The notes beneath the pieces are model-generated. The model searched no databases. It was not told the DNA's origin and was given only the letters and a program-made list of their open reading frames with translations. 64,000 nt of DNA from Pseudomonas sp. LFM046 (GTDB lineage: Bacteria > Pseudomonadota > Gammaproteobacteria > Pseudomonadales > Pseudomonadaceae). Below, one piece after another: positions 53,366-62,176 of the stretch (positions are counted from its first letter, which is position 1; each line of letters starts with the position of its first letter). The translations under genes and the position numbers were made by a program. The stretch lies in NCBI RefSeq assembly GCF_000949385.2, contig NZ_JYKO02000001.1, positions 1,326,620-1,390,619 of the forward strand, written 5' to 3'.

Positions 53366-54991
53366 GTGGATCTGCGGAACTTGAACATCGGCCTGCGGGC
53401 AGGACTGGGATTCGCCGTGCTGACGCTGATCACCCTCGCATTGGGTGGCTTCGGTCTTATGCAGATGAATCAGATGGACAAGATGTCCGAAGTGGTCGAC
53501 ACGAAATGGCTGCCGTCGATCGTCGCCGTGAACGACATCGGCGTCGCCTCGTCCCGTGTCCGGTCGCTGACGTTGCGGATGCTGGTGCAGCGCGGCGAAA
53601 GCGCTCTGCGCGAAACCGGCCAGCAGCTCGATGCGGCGAAGCAGGCGCTGGAAACGGCCGAGCGCACGTACCAGGCGATGATCTCCAACGCCGAGGAACG
53701 GACCGCCTATGACGACTTCGCTGCGGCGAAATCGCGTTACATGGAACAGCAGGCACAAGTGCAGACGTACGTGCAGCAGGGCAAGCGTGCCGATGCCATC
53801 CAGGTCGTGAACTCCAGCCTGCACGGCCTGGCCGACCAGATGAGCAAGGAGCTGCAGGATCTGGCCGCCCTCAACAAGGACGGTGCAGCGCGCGCGGCGG
53901 AAGAAAGCGACGAGGTCTTCCACAGTGCCGAGAGTCTGATCCTGTTCCTGCTGGTCGGCGCCGCTGCGGTCAGCGTGTTCATTGCCCTGGTGCTCACCCG
54001 CAGCATCGTGCGGCCCCTGTCCCAGGCGGTTGAGGTGGCCCGCACGGTCGCCTCGGGGGATCTCACCAGGACCATCAGCATCCAGGGCCGCGACGAGCCC
54101 GCTCAGTTGCTCCAGTCCCTGGGCGAAATGCAGCAGCATCTGCGCGATACCATCCAGCGCATCGCGGATTCCTCCAGCCAGCTGGCGTCTGCTTCCGAGG
54201 AACTGCATGCGGTCACCGAGGACTCCAACCGTGGGCTGCACCGGCAGAACACCGAGATCGAGCAGGCAGCCACGGCCGTCAATGAGATGACTGCCGCAGT
54301 GGAAGAGGTGGCGCGCAACGCGGTCACGACCTCCGAAGCTTCCCGGCGCACCGACCAGACGGCCCAGAGCGGCCATGCCCAGGTGCGTCAGACGGTCGAC
54401 TCCATCAATCAGCTGGCGACCGATGTCACGGTCACCTCCGAGGAAGTGGGACAACTGGCCGACGATGTGAGGAATATCAGCCAGGTGCTCAACGTCATTC
54501 GCGCTATCGCCGAACAGACCAACCTGCTGGCGCTGAACGCCGCCATCGAGGCGGCCCGTGCCGGCGAGCAGGGGCGCGGTTTCGCGGTGGTCGCGGACGA
54601 AGTGCGCGCACTGGCCCACCGGACCCAGCAGTCCACCACGGAAATCGAGCAGATGATCGGCGGCATCCAGCAAGGCGCGGAGAAAGCCGTCGGGGCGATG
54701 CAGAACAGCATGGTCCGGGCGCAGTCCACCCTGCAGGTGGCCCAGGCGGCCGGAGAAGCGCTGGAGGACATCACCCGCGCCATCACGGAAATAAACGAGC
54801 GCAACCTGGTCATCGCCAGCGCGTCGGAGCAGCAGGCCCAGGTCGCCAGGGAAGTCGATCGCAACCTGGTGAACATCCGCGACCTGGCGGTACAGACCTC
54901 GGCCGGTGCCGACCAGACCAGCGCGTCCAGCCAGGAACTGTCGCGGCTGGCCGTGGACCTCAATGGCCTGGTGACCCGCTTCAGGGTCTGA
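53366..54991 (+). CDS. Methyl-accepting chemotaxis protein
   Basis: 541 residues, GTG start at 53366 with AAGGAG 7 nt upstream. TM1 at about 10-30, a 4HB-type periplasmic sensor (MSEVVDTKWLPSIVAVNDIGVASSRVRSL), TM2 at about 190-210, HAMP, and a standard signalling domain whose tip has EQTNLLALNAAIEAARAGEQGRGFAVVADEVRALA. This is the ordinary flagellar-type tip and clearly different from the two receptors of the Wsp-like operon. No CheR-binding pentapeptide at the end. Monocistronic, with its own terminator. Confidence 0.94.
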   Translation: MDLRNLNIGLRAGLGFAVLTLITLALGGFGLMQMNQMDKMSEVVDTKWLPSIVAVNDIGVASSRVRSLTLRMLVQRGESALRETGQQLDAAKQALETAERTYQAMISNAEERTAYDDFAAAKSRYMEQQAQVQTYVQQGKRADAIQVVNSSLHGLADQMSKELQDLAALNKDGAARAAEESDEVFHSAESLILFLLVGAAAVSVFIALVLTRSIVRPLSQAVEVARTVASGDLTRTISIQGRDEPAQLLQSLGEMQQHLRDTIQRIADSSSQLASASEELHAVTEDSNRGLHRQNTEIEQAATAVNEMTAAVEEVARNAVTTSEASRRTDQTAQSGHAQVRQTVDSINQLATDVTVTSEEVGQLADDVRNISQVLNVIRAIAEQTNLLALNAAIEAARAGEQGRGFAVVADEVRALAHRTQQSTTEIEQMIGGIQQGAEKAVGAMQNSMVRAQSTLQVAQAAGEALEDITRAITEINERNLVIASASEQQAQVAREVDRNLVNIRDLAVQTSAGADQTSASSQELSRLAVDLNGLVTRFRV

Positions 54992-55008
54992 ATCCCGTAG
55001 CCAACGAC

Positions 55009-55035
55009 AAAGGCCGGCCCAGCGCCGGCCTTTTT
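55009..55035 (+). terminator. Terminator of MCP gene
   Basis: AAAGGCCGGC-CCAGC-GCCGGCCTTTTT: the full arms pair and a T-run follows, 18 bp after the stop codon. Confidence 0.85.
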
Positions 55036-55040
55036 CATGG

Positions 55041-55120
55041 GTAGGGTGCGCCGTGCGCACCGGCGGTTCGGCGGGGTGCCGAAGCCGATCCCGGAATCGG
55101 TGCGCGCAGCGCACCCTACG
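55041..55120. repeat. Inverted pair of GTAGGGTGCGC repeats
   Basis: GTAGGGTGCGCCGTGCGCAC at 55041-55060 and its near complement ending GCGCACCCTAC at 55109-55119 enclose GGTTCGGC...GCCGAAGCC and GATCCCGGAATC. The whole element can fold into a long hairpin. Same core as at 18473 and 33937. Confidence 0.7.
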
Positions 55121-55212
55121 GTCCAGCCCCGGCCAAAATTGTCTGCAGCACGGCCGGAACTCGTTTCACGGGGCGCAATCTGAGGGGGAACGCACACACC
55201 CGAGGAGTCCCC

Positions 55213-55533
55213 ATGCGTTTCCGCAGTACCGCTACAGCCCTTGCCCTGATCGCCCTTCCGTTTGCCTCGGCCATGGCCGAAGACGACGACCTGCTGCGCA
55301 ACCTCCTTTCCACCGGCGCCACCACCGCCTCCAGCTACATCACCAGCGGTGGTGACGACAAACTCGTCGGCCCCGTTCAGGACGACGCCAGCAGCTTCAT
55401 CGCCAGTGACGGCGCCATACGCGGGCCGTACCTCGAGGCCGAGCTGCAACGCCTCCGCAACGCGAATCCTGCTCTGCGCGCGAGCAGTGACCTGGAACTG
55501 GCCGGCGCGATTCTGGCCGCTGAACCGCACTGA
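55213..55533 (+). CDS. DUF2388 small secreted protein
   Basis: 106 residues with a signal peptide (RSTATALALIALPFASAMA). The body DDKLVGPVQDDASSFIASDGAIRGPYLEAELQRLR...ASSDLELAGAILA matches the DUF2388 family, which as far as I recall is mostly found in Pseudomonas and is of unknown role. Such genes often occur in several copies per genome. Confidence 0.8.
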   Translation: MRFRSTATALALIALPFASAMAEDDDLLRNLLSTGATTASSYITSGGDDKLVGPVQDDASSFIASDGAIRGPYLEAELQRLRNANPALRASSDLELAGAILAAEPH

Positions 55534-55731
55534 TTGCACGACGATGCCCGCGGCTTGGCGCCGTGGGCATCGCTGCGTTTCCCCGGCGCCACGCTGAACC
55601 TGGGCGACCGGGACCTCCCCGCCTGAAGAGCTGGCTGCCCACAGCAGGCTTTAAACAGCCATCGGTATCCTGACGTCCTGTCACCCCTGATCCCCGCCGC
55701 CCCTGCGTGCAACGTGCGTTCGCGCCCTACA

Positions 55732-55787
55732 TTGTCACAAAAAGTATTTATGTGACATTATCTGTCTCCAATCTATATTTTGTGACA
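55732..55787. promoter_or_regulatory. TGTGACA repeats upstream of VOC-SDR operon
   Basis: TTGTCACA at 55732-55739 faces TGTGACAT at 55751-55758 (inverted), and a further TGTGACAT is at 55781-55788, 30 bp from the second. All lie in an AT-rich 352-bp gap (55534-55885) with no gene. Likely operators; the TetR protein at 58098 is a candidate binder. Confidence 0.5.
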
Positions 55788-55885
55788 TAGGGCGTCCGTC
55801 GCCATACCCCAGCGTTTGTTCCTCCCACGGCAGGCAACGCGGCCCACCAGACCGCAGGCCATGACACTCAACAGAGCGAGAAGAA

Positions 55886-56401
55886 ATGAGCAAAGCACTG
55901 ATGGGCCCGATTGATCAGCTCGGCTACCTGGTCGACAACTTGGACCAGGGCATGGATCGCTGGGTGCAGCGTCTCGGCGTCGGTCCCTGGACGGCTTTCC
56001 GCGACGTTGTCCTGGACGGGCGCTACCGGGGTGAGGCGGTACAGGTGGAGATGAACGTGGGGCTGGCCTATCAGGGCGATGTCCAGATCGAGTTGATCGA
56101 GGTTGTCCAGGACAGCGCGTCGCCGTACCGCGATGCTCAAGGGCGTCCGTTGCTCGGGCTGCACCACATTGCCTGGGTGGTCGACGACCTCGACCGTGAA
56201 CTGGCTCGCCTGACGAGCAATGGCCTGCAGGTGGTGTTCGAGGCCCACAACCCCGCGACACGGGTTGCCTATCTGGAGGATTCGGCGGAGCCCGGCGTCC
56301 TCTTTGAAATCATCCAGGGCGCGGGCATGCGTGACCTGATCCGAAACGGAATCGCCGTTACCAAGAGCTGGGACGGCAGCCAACCCATCCGTACCGTCTG
56401 A
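55886..56401 (+). CDS. VOC-family protein (methylmalonyl-CoA epimerase-like)
   Basis: 171 residues. Two VOC modules: PIDQLGYLVDNLDQGMDRWVQRLGVGPW and LGLHHIAWVVDDLDRELARLTSNG, with Glu in VLFEIIQGAGM completing a metal-site pattern (the His of GLHHIAW also fits). Glyoxalase_4-type proteins of this kind are common in steroid and aromatic catabolic operons. First of three plus-strand genes with two SDRs; 9 bp before the next. Confidence 0.85.
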   Translation: MSKALMGPIDQLGYLVDNLDQGMDRWVQRLGVGPWTAFRDVVLDGRYRGEAVQVEMNVGLAYQGDVQIELIEVVQDSASPYRDAQGRPLLGLHHIAWVVDDLDRELARLTSNGLQVVFEAHNPATRVAYLEDSAEPGVLFEIIQGAGMRDLIRNGIAVTKSWDGSQPIRTV

Positions 56402-56410
56402 GAAAACGAC

Positions 56411-57196
56411 ATGACGAATCGACTTGAAGGCAAGGCCGCCCTGGTGCTTGGCGTGGCGCCCGGCAATGTCGGCGAAGCCATCGCCCGCCGTTACCTCGAC
56501 CAGGGCGCGCGCGTGCTGGTCGCCGGCCGCCGCGCCGATGCGCTGAATGCCGTCGCCGCCGACCTGGGCTGCGATGCCCGGGTCTGCGATATCACCGTGG
56601 AAGACCAGGTGAACGCCTTGGTCGCGGACGCCGTACAGCGCCTGGGCGGTCTCGACATCGGCGTCAATGCCAGCGGCTGGGGGCTGCTCAAGCCGTTCCT
56701 GGATCACAGCCGGAACGACCTGGAGCAGATGAACGCCATCCAGTTCAGTGGGCCTTTCCAGTATTTCCAGGCACTGCTGCGGCACATGCCGGCAGGCGGT
56801 TCGATCATCCAGATCTCGTCGGTCACGGCGACCATCATGTTCGACCAGCACGCCGCGTACATGGGTACCAAGGCCGGAATCGACCACGTGATCCGCTGTA
56901 TCGCCCATGAGTTCGGGCATCGCGGCATCCGCGCCAACTCGATCGCGCCGGGCGGCGTGGCCGATGCGCCGATGTCCGGCGGCGGTCTGCACCATCCGGC
57001 CATTGCCGCGCTTTACCAGCGTGAAATCCCATTGGGTCGTAGTGGACTGGCCGCCGACGTCGCGGATGCCGCGCTGTGGCTGGCGAGCGACGAATCCAGT
57101 TTCGTGACCGGTCAAGTCATCCATGTGAGTGGCGGCCAGACCCTGCGGCGCAACCCGTCGATGGTCGACGTCATTGCCGCAGCAACATCCAGCTGA
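56411..57196 (+). CDS. Short-chain dehydrogenase/reductase 1
   Basis: 261 residues, Rossmann SDR. The coenzyme motif is a variant (VLGVAPGNVGEAIARRY) in place of the usual TGGxxGIG, a form seen in enoyl-reductase-like or divergent SDRs. Active-site Ser in IQISSVTAT and YMGTK (Tyr-x3-Lys) are present, with the INVNASGWG segment replacing NNAG. Substrate unknown; it is flanked by a VOC gene and a second SDR. Confidence 0.88.
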   Translation: MTNRLEGKAALVLGVAPGNVGEAIARRYLDQGARVLVAGRRADALNAVAADLGCDARVCDITVEDQVNALVADAVQRLGGLDIGVNASGWGLLKPFLDHSRNDLEQMNAIQFSGPFQYFQALLRHMPAGGSIIQISSVTATIMFDQHAAYMGTKAGIDHVIRCIAHEFGHRGIRANSIAPGGVADAPMSGGGLHHPAIAALYQREIPLGRSGLAADVADAALWLASDESSFVTGQVIHVSGGQTLRRNPSMVDVIAAATSS

Positions 57197-57207
57197 GGAG
57201 CACTGCA

Positions 57208-57963
57208 ATGAAGCGATTGGAAGGCAAGGTGGCATTGATCACGGGCGGCGCCCGAGGCCAGGGCGAGGCGGAAGCCCGGCGCTTTGTCGCCGAGGGGGCG
57301 CGGGTGGTGATTGCCGACGTGCTGGATGCGGAAGGCCAGCGGGTTGCATCCGAGTTGGGCGAAGCCGCGCTGTTCCAGCATCTGGACGTCACCCGCGAGG
57401 ACGACTGGAGTGCTGCGGTGCGTGTGGCGCAGCAGCACTTCGGCAAGCTCGACGTGCTGGTCAACAATGCCGCGATCCTCAAGATGGCGTCTCTTGAGAC
57501 TTGCTCGCTGGAGGACTATCGCCGGGTGATCGAGGTAAACCAGGTGGGCTGCTGGCTGGGCATGAAGGCCGTACTGCCGGCGATGAAGGCCGCAGGCGGT
57601 GGGGCCATCGTCAATGTCTCGTCCACGGCGGGCATGGAGGGGGTGGCCTGGGGCACGGCCTACGTGTCCAGCAAGTTCGCCGTGCGTGGCATGACCAAGG
57701 CCGCCGCCCTGGAGCTCGGCGCGTACGGCATCCGGGTCAACTCCGTCCACCCCGGTGGGATCGACACGAACATGGCGCGGCCGCCGGAGATGGCCGACAT
57801 CGATCCGTCGACGATCTACCGTGGCTTGCCGATCCCGCGTATCGGGCGCCCGGACGAAGTGGCGAATCTGGTGCTGTTCCTCGCCAGCGATGAATCGAGT
57901 TACTGCACCGGCTCGGAGTTCATCGTCGATGGCGGTCTGTTGGCGGGCAAGGCCTTCAACTGA
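57208..57963 (+). CDS. Short-chain dehydrogenase/reductase 2 (hydroxysteroid-dehydrogenase-like)
   Basis: 251 residues, classical SDR: ALITGGARGQGEAEAR coenzyme loop, acidic IADVLD after beta-2 (NAD preference), NNAAIL, catalytic Ser in VNVSSTAGM and YVSSK. The style is that of 3-alpha/20-beta-hydroxysteroid or cyclic-alcohol dehydrogenases. With SDR1, a VOC protein, a KstD-like flavoprotein and a SnoaL-like protein nearby, an alicyclic or steroid substrate is likely. Confidence 0.9.
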   Translation: MKRLEGKVALITGGARGQGEAEARRFVAEGARVVIADVLDAEGQRVASELGEAALFQHLDVTREDDWSAAVRVAQQHFGKLDVLVNNAAILKMASLETCSLEDYRRVIEVNQVGCWLGMKAVLPAMKAAGGGAIVNVSSTAGMEGVAWGTAYVSSKFAVRGMTKAAALELGAYGIRVNSVHPGGIDTNMARPPEMADIDPSTIYRGLPIPRIGRPDEVANLVLFLASDESSYCTGSEFIVDGGLLAGKAFN

Positions 57964-58097
57964 TTGGTCGCTCGGACTGACAAGCCTGGCCGAAGTTGCC
58001 GGCCAGGCGTGTCAGCGCCCTTCACCGCACCAGGGCACGCTTCTGTGCGCCAAACCATGGGAGAATCGCGTCTCCATGTAGAGGCGGGGAGGGTTGC

Positions 58098-58700
58098 ATG
58101 AGTCGGAAACTGCGCTGGGGAGATGCCAGCCGGATGGAGAGTGTCGGCGAGGGTCGCGCGGTCATCCTGAAGGCGGCGCTGGACGCCATGATCGAAGATG
58201 GTTTCGACAGTTTCTCCATCGACGATGTCGCCATGCGCGCCAACATCTCCCGCCGAACCCTTTACCGTTACTACGGCAGCAAGAAAGAGCTGATCCAGGC
58301 GGTCATCAGCGTCGAGAACAGTGCCTTCTTCGAAGAGATGCAGCGCAGCCTTGCCGAATTCGAGGACGACTTCGAGGCTTACCTGATCGAGTGCGTGTGT
58401 TTTTCAGTCCGCTACCGTGACCATCACAACGGCGGGTTCCACCACAGTTACCTGGCCAAGAACGTCTCCCCGGAAGTCTCCGCCTATATCCTCGAGAACA
58501 TCGCGCCGATGTGGCACAGCCTGCTGGAAGGACCCTACCGGCAATACATCAAGCGCCTGTCATTCGCTCCCGCTGCCCTGGAAGACATCATCGAACTGAT
58601 AAGCCGCCTCGGGTTGAGCTACTGCCTCGCCCCCGTCGAAGAAGCTGACATCAGGCGCCATATCCGACTGATCCGACTGGTGTTGGACGCCCCGCGATAA
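58098..58700 (+). CDS. TetR-family regulator of the VOC-SDR cluster
   Basis: 200 residues from ATG at 58098 (GGGAGGG upstream). HTH at about residues 20-65: AALDAMIEDGFDSFSIDDVAMRANISRRTLYRYYGSKKELIQAVI. The C-terminal ligand domain has ECVCFSVRYRDHHNGGFHH. It follows the two SDR genes in the same direction, and the TGTGACA repeats at 55732 are a plausible target. Converges on the KstD-like gene. Confidence 0.9.
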   Translation: MSRKLRWGDASRMESVGEGRAVILKAALDAMIEDGFDSFSIDDVAMRANISRRTLYRYYGSKKELIQAVISVENSAFFEEMQRSLAEFEDDFEAYLIECVCFSVRYRDHHNGGFHHSYLAKNVSPEVSAYILENIAPMWHSLLEGPYRQYIKRLSFAPAALEDIIELISRLGLSYCLAPVEEADIRRHIRLIRLVLDAPR

Positions 58701-58707
58701 CCCTGGC

Positions 58708-58730
58708 GAAGGGGCCCGGCCAGCCCCTTC
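58708..58730. terminator. Hairpin between convergent genes
   Basis: GAAGGGGC-CCGGCCA-GCCCCTTC, a perfect 8-bp stem in the gap between the TetR gene and the minus-strand flavoprotein gene. No T-tract, but the position fits a bidirectional end. Confidence 0.5.
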
Positions 58731-58768
58731 GATCCTGGTACGCGACTCATCCACGAATGCGCCGCCGA

Positions 58769-60475
58769 TCACTCGGCGAGCGTGGCTCCCGAGATGTGTT
58801 TGGCCGCCTGGTACGCGAAGGTCATGGCCGGCCCCAGCGTCGATCCCGGCCCCGGATACGCCGGCAGGATCGAAGCCGCGCAGTTGCCCGTGGCATACAG
58901 GCCACGGATGACCTCGCCCTGTTCATTCCTGACCTGGGCGTTGGTGTCGATGTCCAATCCGCCGTTGGTACCGAACTCGCCGAGGTGGATGCGCACCGCA
59001 TAGAAAGGCCCACGGCCGATCGGCGCGAGACAGGGGTTGGGCTTCACCGACGGGTCGGCGTAATAGCGGTCGTATTCGCTGTCGCCCCGGCCGAATTCTT
59101 CGTCCCTGCCGGCTACGGCGAACCGGTTGAAGCGCTCGACTGTCGCCGCGAGTCCGGCAGCGTCGATACCGACCTTCAGTGCCAGCTCTTCGAGCGTGTC
59201 GGCCTTGCTCAGGAAGGCTTCGTCGAAATAGGACTTGGGAATGCGCCAGTCCGGCATCAGCTTCGACGTCAGGATCGGGCTCACGATGTACTTCCGCCGG
59301 AAATCGGCGTCGAAGATGATCCACAGCTGGCTCGTATCCGTGCCCGCCTGATGCAGGCGATGACATTCCCGCACATACATCTGGTAGTTCATCGATTCGT
59401 TGGCCACTCGCTTGCCGCCTTTCTCCACGACGATGCTGCCGGGATAGGACTTCTCCATGATCGAGGGGTACGGATACGGGATACCCGGCACGCGGAAGGT
59501 CGGTACCCACCATGCCCCCTGCATGCGCGCCAGGCGCGCACCGTGGCGATTGGCGATCTCGATCGGTGCGCCGCAATTGCCCTTGTGCGTGGTCGTCCAG
59601 CTGGTGTGGGTGGGGGCGGGGAGGTAGGTCTCACGCATCTGCTGGTTGTGCTCGAAGCCGCCCGAGGCCAGCACCACGCCACGACGGCATTGAATCACTC
59701 GCTGGCGCCCCTCCGTCTTCACGATGATGCCGGTGACTGCACCGCGTTCCATCACCAGATCGACCATTTCGCTCTTCAGGTCGAGCGCAAGCTTGCGGTC
59801 TTCCATCGACCACAGCAGGCGTGCCACGCCGGCACTGCCACAGGTGGCCCGGCGTGACCGGTGCGTGCGCAGTCGTTGCGGCAAATCCAGGAAATATTGC
59901 GCCAGGAGCTTGGCGGCCAACAGGCGCCAGCCCGGCGCCTGCACATTGAAGCTGTGCGCTTCGGTCTGCGTCATCGGTACGCGGCCGAGCATTTTCAGGA
60001 TCGGGTGATGATCGCGGAGGTACTGGCCCCGCTGGTCTAGCTTCGTGATGTTCACCGGCTCGGGCTCGATGGAACGATGTCCCGGCCGCGACCCCGGCAG
60101 CGTCGAAAAGTAATCCGGGTAATGCGCGAGCGACCGGTACCGCATGCGCGTGCGTGCATGCAGGAAGCGCAGCATCTTCGGCGCATTTTTCAGGTAGGTC
60201 TCGATCATCTCCCGGGGGACGGTGCCTTCAGGATCGGTAGCCAGCACGTAGGCCAGGGCGTCTTCGTAACTGTCCTGGATGCCTTCGGCCTCGGCGTAAG
60301 GGTTGCCGGGAATCCACACACCTCCACCGCTCAACGCGCTCGTCCCGCCCGCCTGGTCCGAGGACTCGATGACCAGCACGTCGTTGACGCCCATTTCGTA
60401 CAGGCAGAGTGCGGCGGCCAGCCCACCATTGCCTGATCCCACTACCACCACATCACGGCTTTCTGTCCAGTTCAT
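58769..60475 (-). CDS. FAD-binding dehydrogenase, 3-ketosteroid delta-1-dehydrogenase-like
   Basis: 568 residues of the flavocytochrome c/KstD/fumarate-reductase superfamily. The N-terminal dinucleotide motif is VVVVGSGNGGLAAAL, then SSDQAGGTSALSGGGVWIPGN, RRGVVLASGGFEHNQ in the middle, and GLYATGNCAASILPAYPGPGSTLGPAMTFAYQAAKHI at the end, closely following 3-ketosteroid dehydrogenases. Start at 60475 (MNWTESRDVVVVG); the open frame upstream is antisense to LysR and not coding. Likely introduces a ring double bond next to a keto group. Divergent from the LysR gene. Confidence 0.9.
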   Translation of the reverse strand: MNWTESRDVVVVGSGNGGLAAALCLYEMGVNDVLVIESSDQAGGTSALSGGGVWIPGNPYAEAEGIQDSYEDALAYVLATDPEGTVPREMIETYLKNAPKMLRFLHARTRMRYRSLAHYPDYFSTLPGSRPGHRSIEPEPVNITKLDQRGQYLRDHHPILKMLGRVPMTQTEAHSFNVQAPGWRLLAAKLLAQYFLDLPQRLRTHRSRRATCGSAGVARLLWSMEDRKLALDLKSEMVDLVMERGAVTGIIVKTEGRQRVIQCRRGVVLASGGFEHNQQMRETYLPAPTHTSWTTTHKGNCGAPIEIANRHGARLARMQGAWWVPTFRVPGIPYPYPSIMEKSYPGSIVVEKGGKRVANESMNYQMYVRECHRLHQAGTDTSQLWIIFDADFRRKYIVSPILTSKLMPDWRIPKSYFDEAFLSKADTLEELALKVGIDAAGLAATVERFNRFAVAGRDEEFGRGDSEYDRYYADPSVKPNPCLAPIGRGPFYAVRIHLGEFGTNGGLDIDTNAQVRNEQGEVIRGLYATGNCAASILPAYPGPGSTLGPAMTFAYQAAKHISGATLAE

Positions 60476-60545
60476 AGGTCTACTCGATTCAGCTCGAGGC
60501 CTAATATAGGAACCTGCTCTGGACACCCGGAATGAGTGATTTCGC

Positions 60546-61433
60546 ATGACCCAATGCAAAAATGCCCGTGGCCCGCTCCGATGGGATGATCTGCGGTTCT
60601 TCCTCACCGTCGCGCAAACGGGCTCCCTCCTTGCCGCAAGCAAAAGCCTGCACGTCGACCGAACCACGGTTGCTCGCCGCCTGGATGCGCTGGAGCGCTC
60701 CATCGGCAAGCGGCTTTTTACCGCTGAGGACGGTGTAACCCGGACGACCGAGGCGGGACGTGCCGTGTTGAAGGCATCGGAGCGCATCAGCGACGAAATC
60801 CGGGAGCTCGAACGGCTCTTGTACGGGAGCGGTGAGGCCATTGAAGGGACCGTCAAGATTGCCATCGCCAAAGGATTGGGCGATGCGTTCATCCCGGACG
60901 TCCTGGCCATCCATGCCATACACCCCGGGATCACCATCGAGATCGCCAGCGTCGCGGACCCGATGCGCGTGGTGATGGAGCGCAAGGCCGATCTCGGTAT
61001 TGGCGACGCGTACGAACGCCCCGAGCGACTCGACACTGTGCTGCTGGGCAATATGGAAGTCGCCATGTATGGCGCCGTAGAACGAAATGGCAGGCCCCCG
61101 ACCACCTGGATCGGTTGGAGCGAATACGCGCCCAAACCCTTCCTCGACTGGGTCAACGAACAGGTCGGCGAGGGCGCCTCGATCAGTACGCGGGTCAACA
61201 GCTGGGAGACGATGCGCAGCGCCGTCCTGACCAGCGATGCGGCCGCGCCGCTCTGGTGCATGCTGGCCGATGGCGATTCGCGCCTCGCACGGCTCAGCGA
61301 CGCCAGCGCCCATTACATCGCGCTCTGGCTGGCGTCCCCGGACGGCCTCAAGCGCCAGGCGGCCCACGAAGCGACCTGGCACTTTCTCCACCAGCGATTA
61401 TCGCGGCGCGTCGCAGAGGCCGATCAGTCCTAG
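60546..61433 (+). CDS. LysR-family regulator
   Basis: 295 residues. N-terminal HTH: WDDLRFFLTVAQTGSLLAASKSLHVDRTTVARRLDALERSIGKRLF; the C-terminal effector domain lacks the second-half length of full LysR proteins but has IEGTVKIAIAKGLGDAFIPDVL. Divergent from the KstD-like gene with 70 bp between starts, the usual layout for activation of the divergent gene. No clear T-N11-A box was identified by eye. Confidence 0.9.
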   Translation: MTQCKNARGPLRWDDLRFFLTVAQTGSLLAASKSLHVDRTTVARRLDALERSIGKRLFTAEDGVTRTTEAGRAVLKASERISDEIRELERLLYGSGEAIEGTVKIAIAKGLGDAFIPDVLAIHAIHPGITIEIASVADPMRVVMERKADLGIGDAYERPERLDTVLLGNMEVAMYGAVERNGRPPTTWIGWSEYAPKPFLDWVNEQVGEGASISTRVNSWETMRSAVLTSDAAAPLWCMLADGDSRLARLSDASAHYIALWLASPDGLKRQAAHEATWHFLHQRLSRRVAEADQS

Positions 61434-61507
61434 TCCACCGGGACGAAGCCAGGGGAGTTTCCACGGCCCTACATTGGCACCCACAACCGATGCAGGAGGA
61501 GGCGTGC

Positions 61508-61954
61508 ATGAGCAACAGCGAAACGGAGATCGCCAATCTGCTGTACCGATACGCCGAGCTGCTGGATGGTGGAAATCTGCAAGGTGTCGCCGAGCTGTTC
61601 CGGCATGCGCAAATCAAACTGCAGCCGGGCGATGAGCGGGTCGGCGCAGACGAACTCCTGTGCATCTTTCGTGAGCAGGTAAAGCTCTATCCCTGTGGCA
61701 CGCCTCGTACAAAGCACCTGGTCACTAACCCGATCATCGAAGTCGATGAGGCGTCACACCGCGCCACCGCAAGGTCGTATTACACCGTTCTGCAGGGAAC
61801 AGACAACCTGCCACTCCAGCCCATCGCCACAGGTCGGTATCACGATGCATTCGAACGCATCGACGGCGTATGGCGCTTCTCGTTCCGGGATTACTCCATG
61901 CTGGATATGGTCGGCAACTTGAGCGGCCACCTGAACGGAGCAGCCGCTTCCTGA
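61508..61954 (+). CDS. SnoaL-like / NTF2-fold protein
   Basis: 148 residues, start at 61508 after a strong GGAGGAGG. The cone-shaped NTF2-like fold is indicated by SNSETEIANLLYRYAELLDGGNLQGVAELF at the N-terminus and GRYHDAFERIDGVWRFSFRDYSM at the C-terminus. The family includes ketosteroid isomerases and dioxygenase small subunits. It probably binds or isomerises an intermediate of the neighbouring flavoprotein and SDRs. 74 bp after lysR. Confidence 0.85.
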   Translation: MSNSETEIANLLYRYAELLDGGNLQGVAELFRHAQIKLQPGDERVGADELLCIFREQVKLYPCGTPRTKHLVTNPIIEVDEASHRATARSYYTVLQGTDNLPLQPIATGRYHDAFERIDGVWRFSFRDYSMLDMVGNLSGHLNGAAAS

Positions 61955-62128
61955 CGGGCCCGGCTCCCCAAACTGGAGTCCTTGGCCCGTAAGCGGAGCC
62001 GACTCTTTCCGCGCGGCGCCTGTAATTATTCTGGCGTTTTTTAGCTGAAAAACATGAAATATTGCCTCTAGTGGCGATCAGGGTGACGTTCAATTGCCGC
62101 GTGGCGTTGGTCGCCCTACCGCTAAAGT

Positions 62129-62173
62129 GCTAATATTTTGGCTGTTCTTATTGAAAAGCGATGGAATATTAGC
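62129..62173. promoter_or_regulatory. Putative HipB operator pair
   Basis: GCTAATATT at 62129-62137 and its exact inverse AATATTAGC at 62165-62173 (27 bp between) flank the expected promoter; the second arm ends four bases before the hipB start codon. HipB dimers usually bind paired palindromes in their own promoter. The sequence differs from the E. coli TATCC-N8-GGATA box. Confidence 0.55.
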
Positions 62174-62176
62174 GCC

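Noticed and set aside
60476-61261. Upstream extension of the KstD-like frame to 830 codons
   Set aside because: It is antisense to the LysR gene; the dinucleotide-binding motif starts right after the ATG at 60475.
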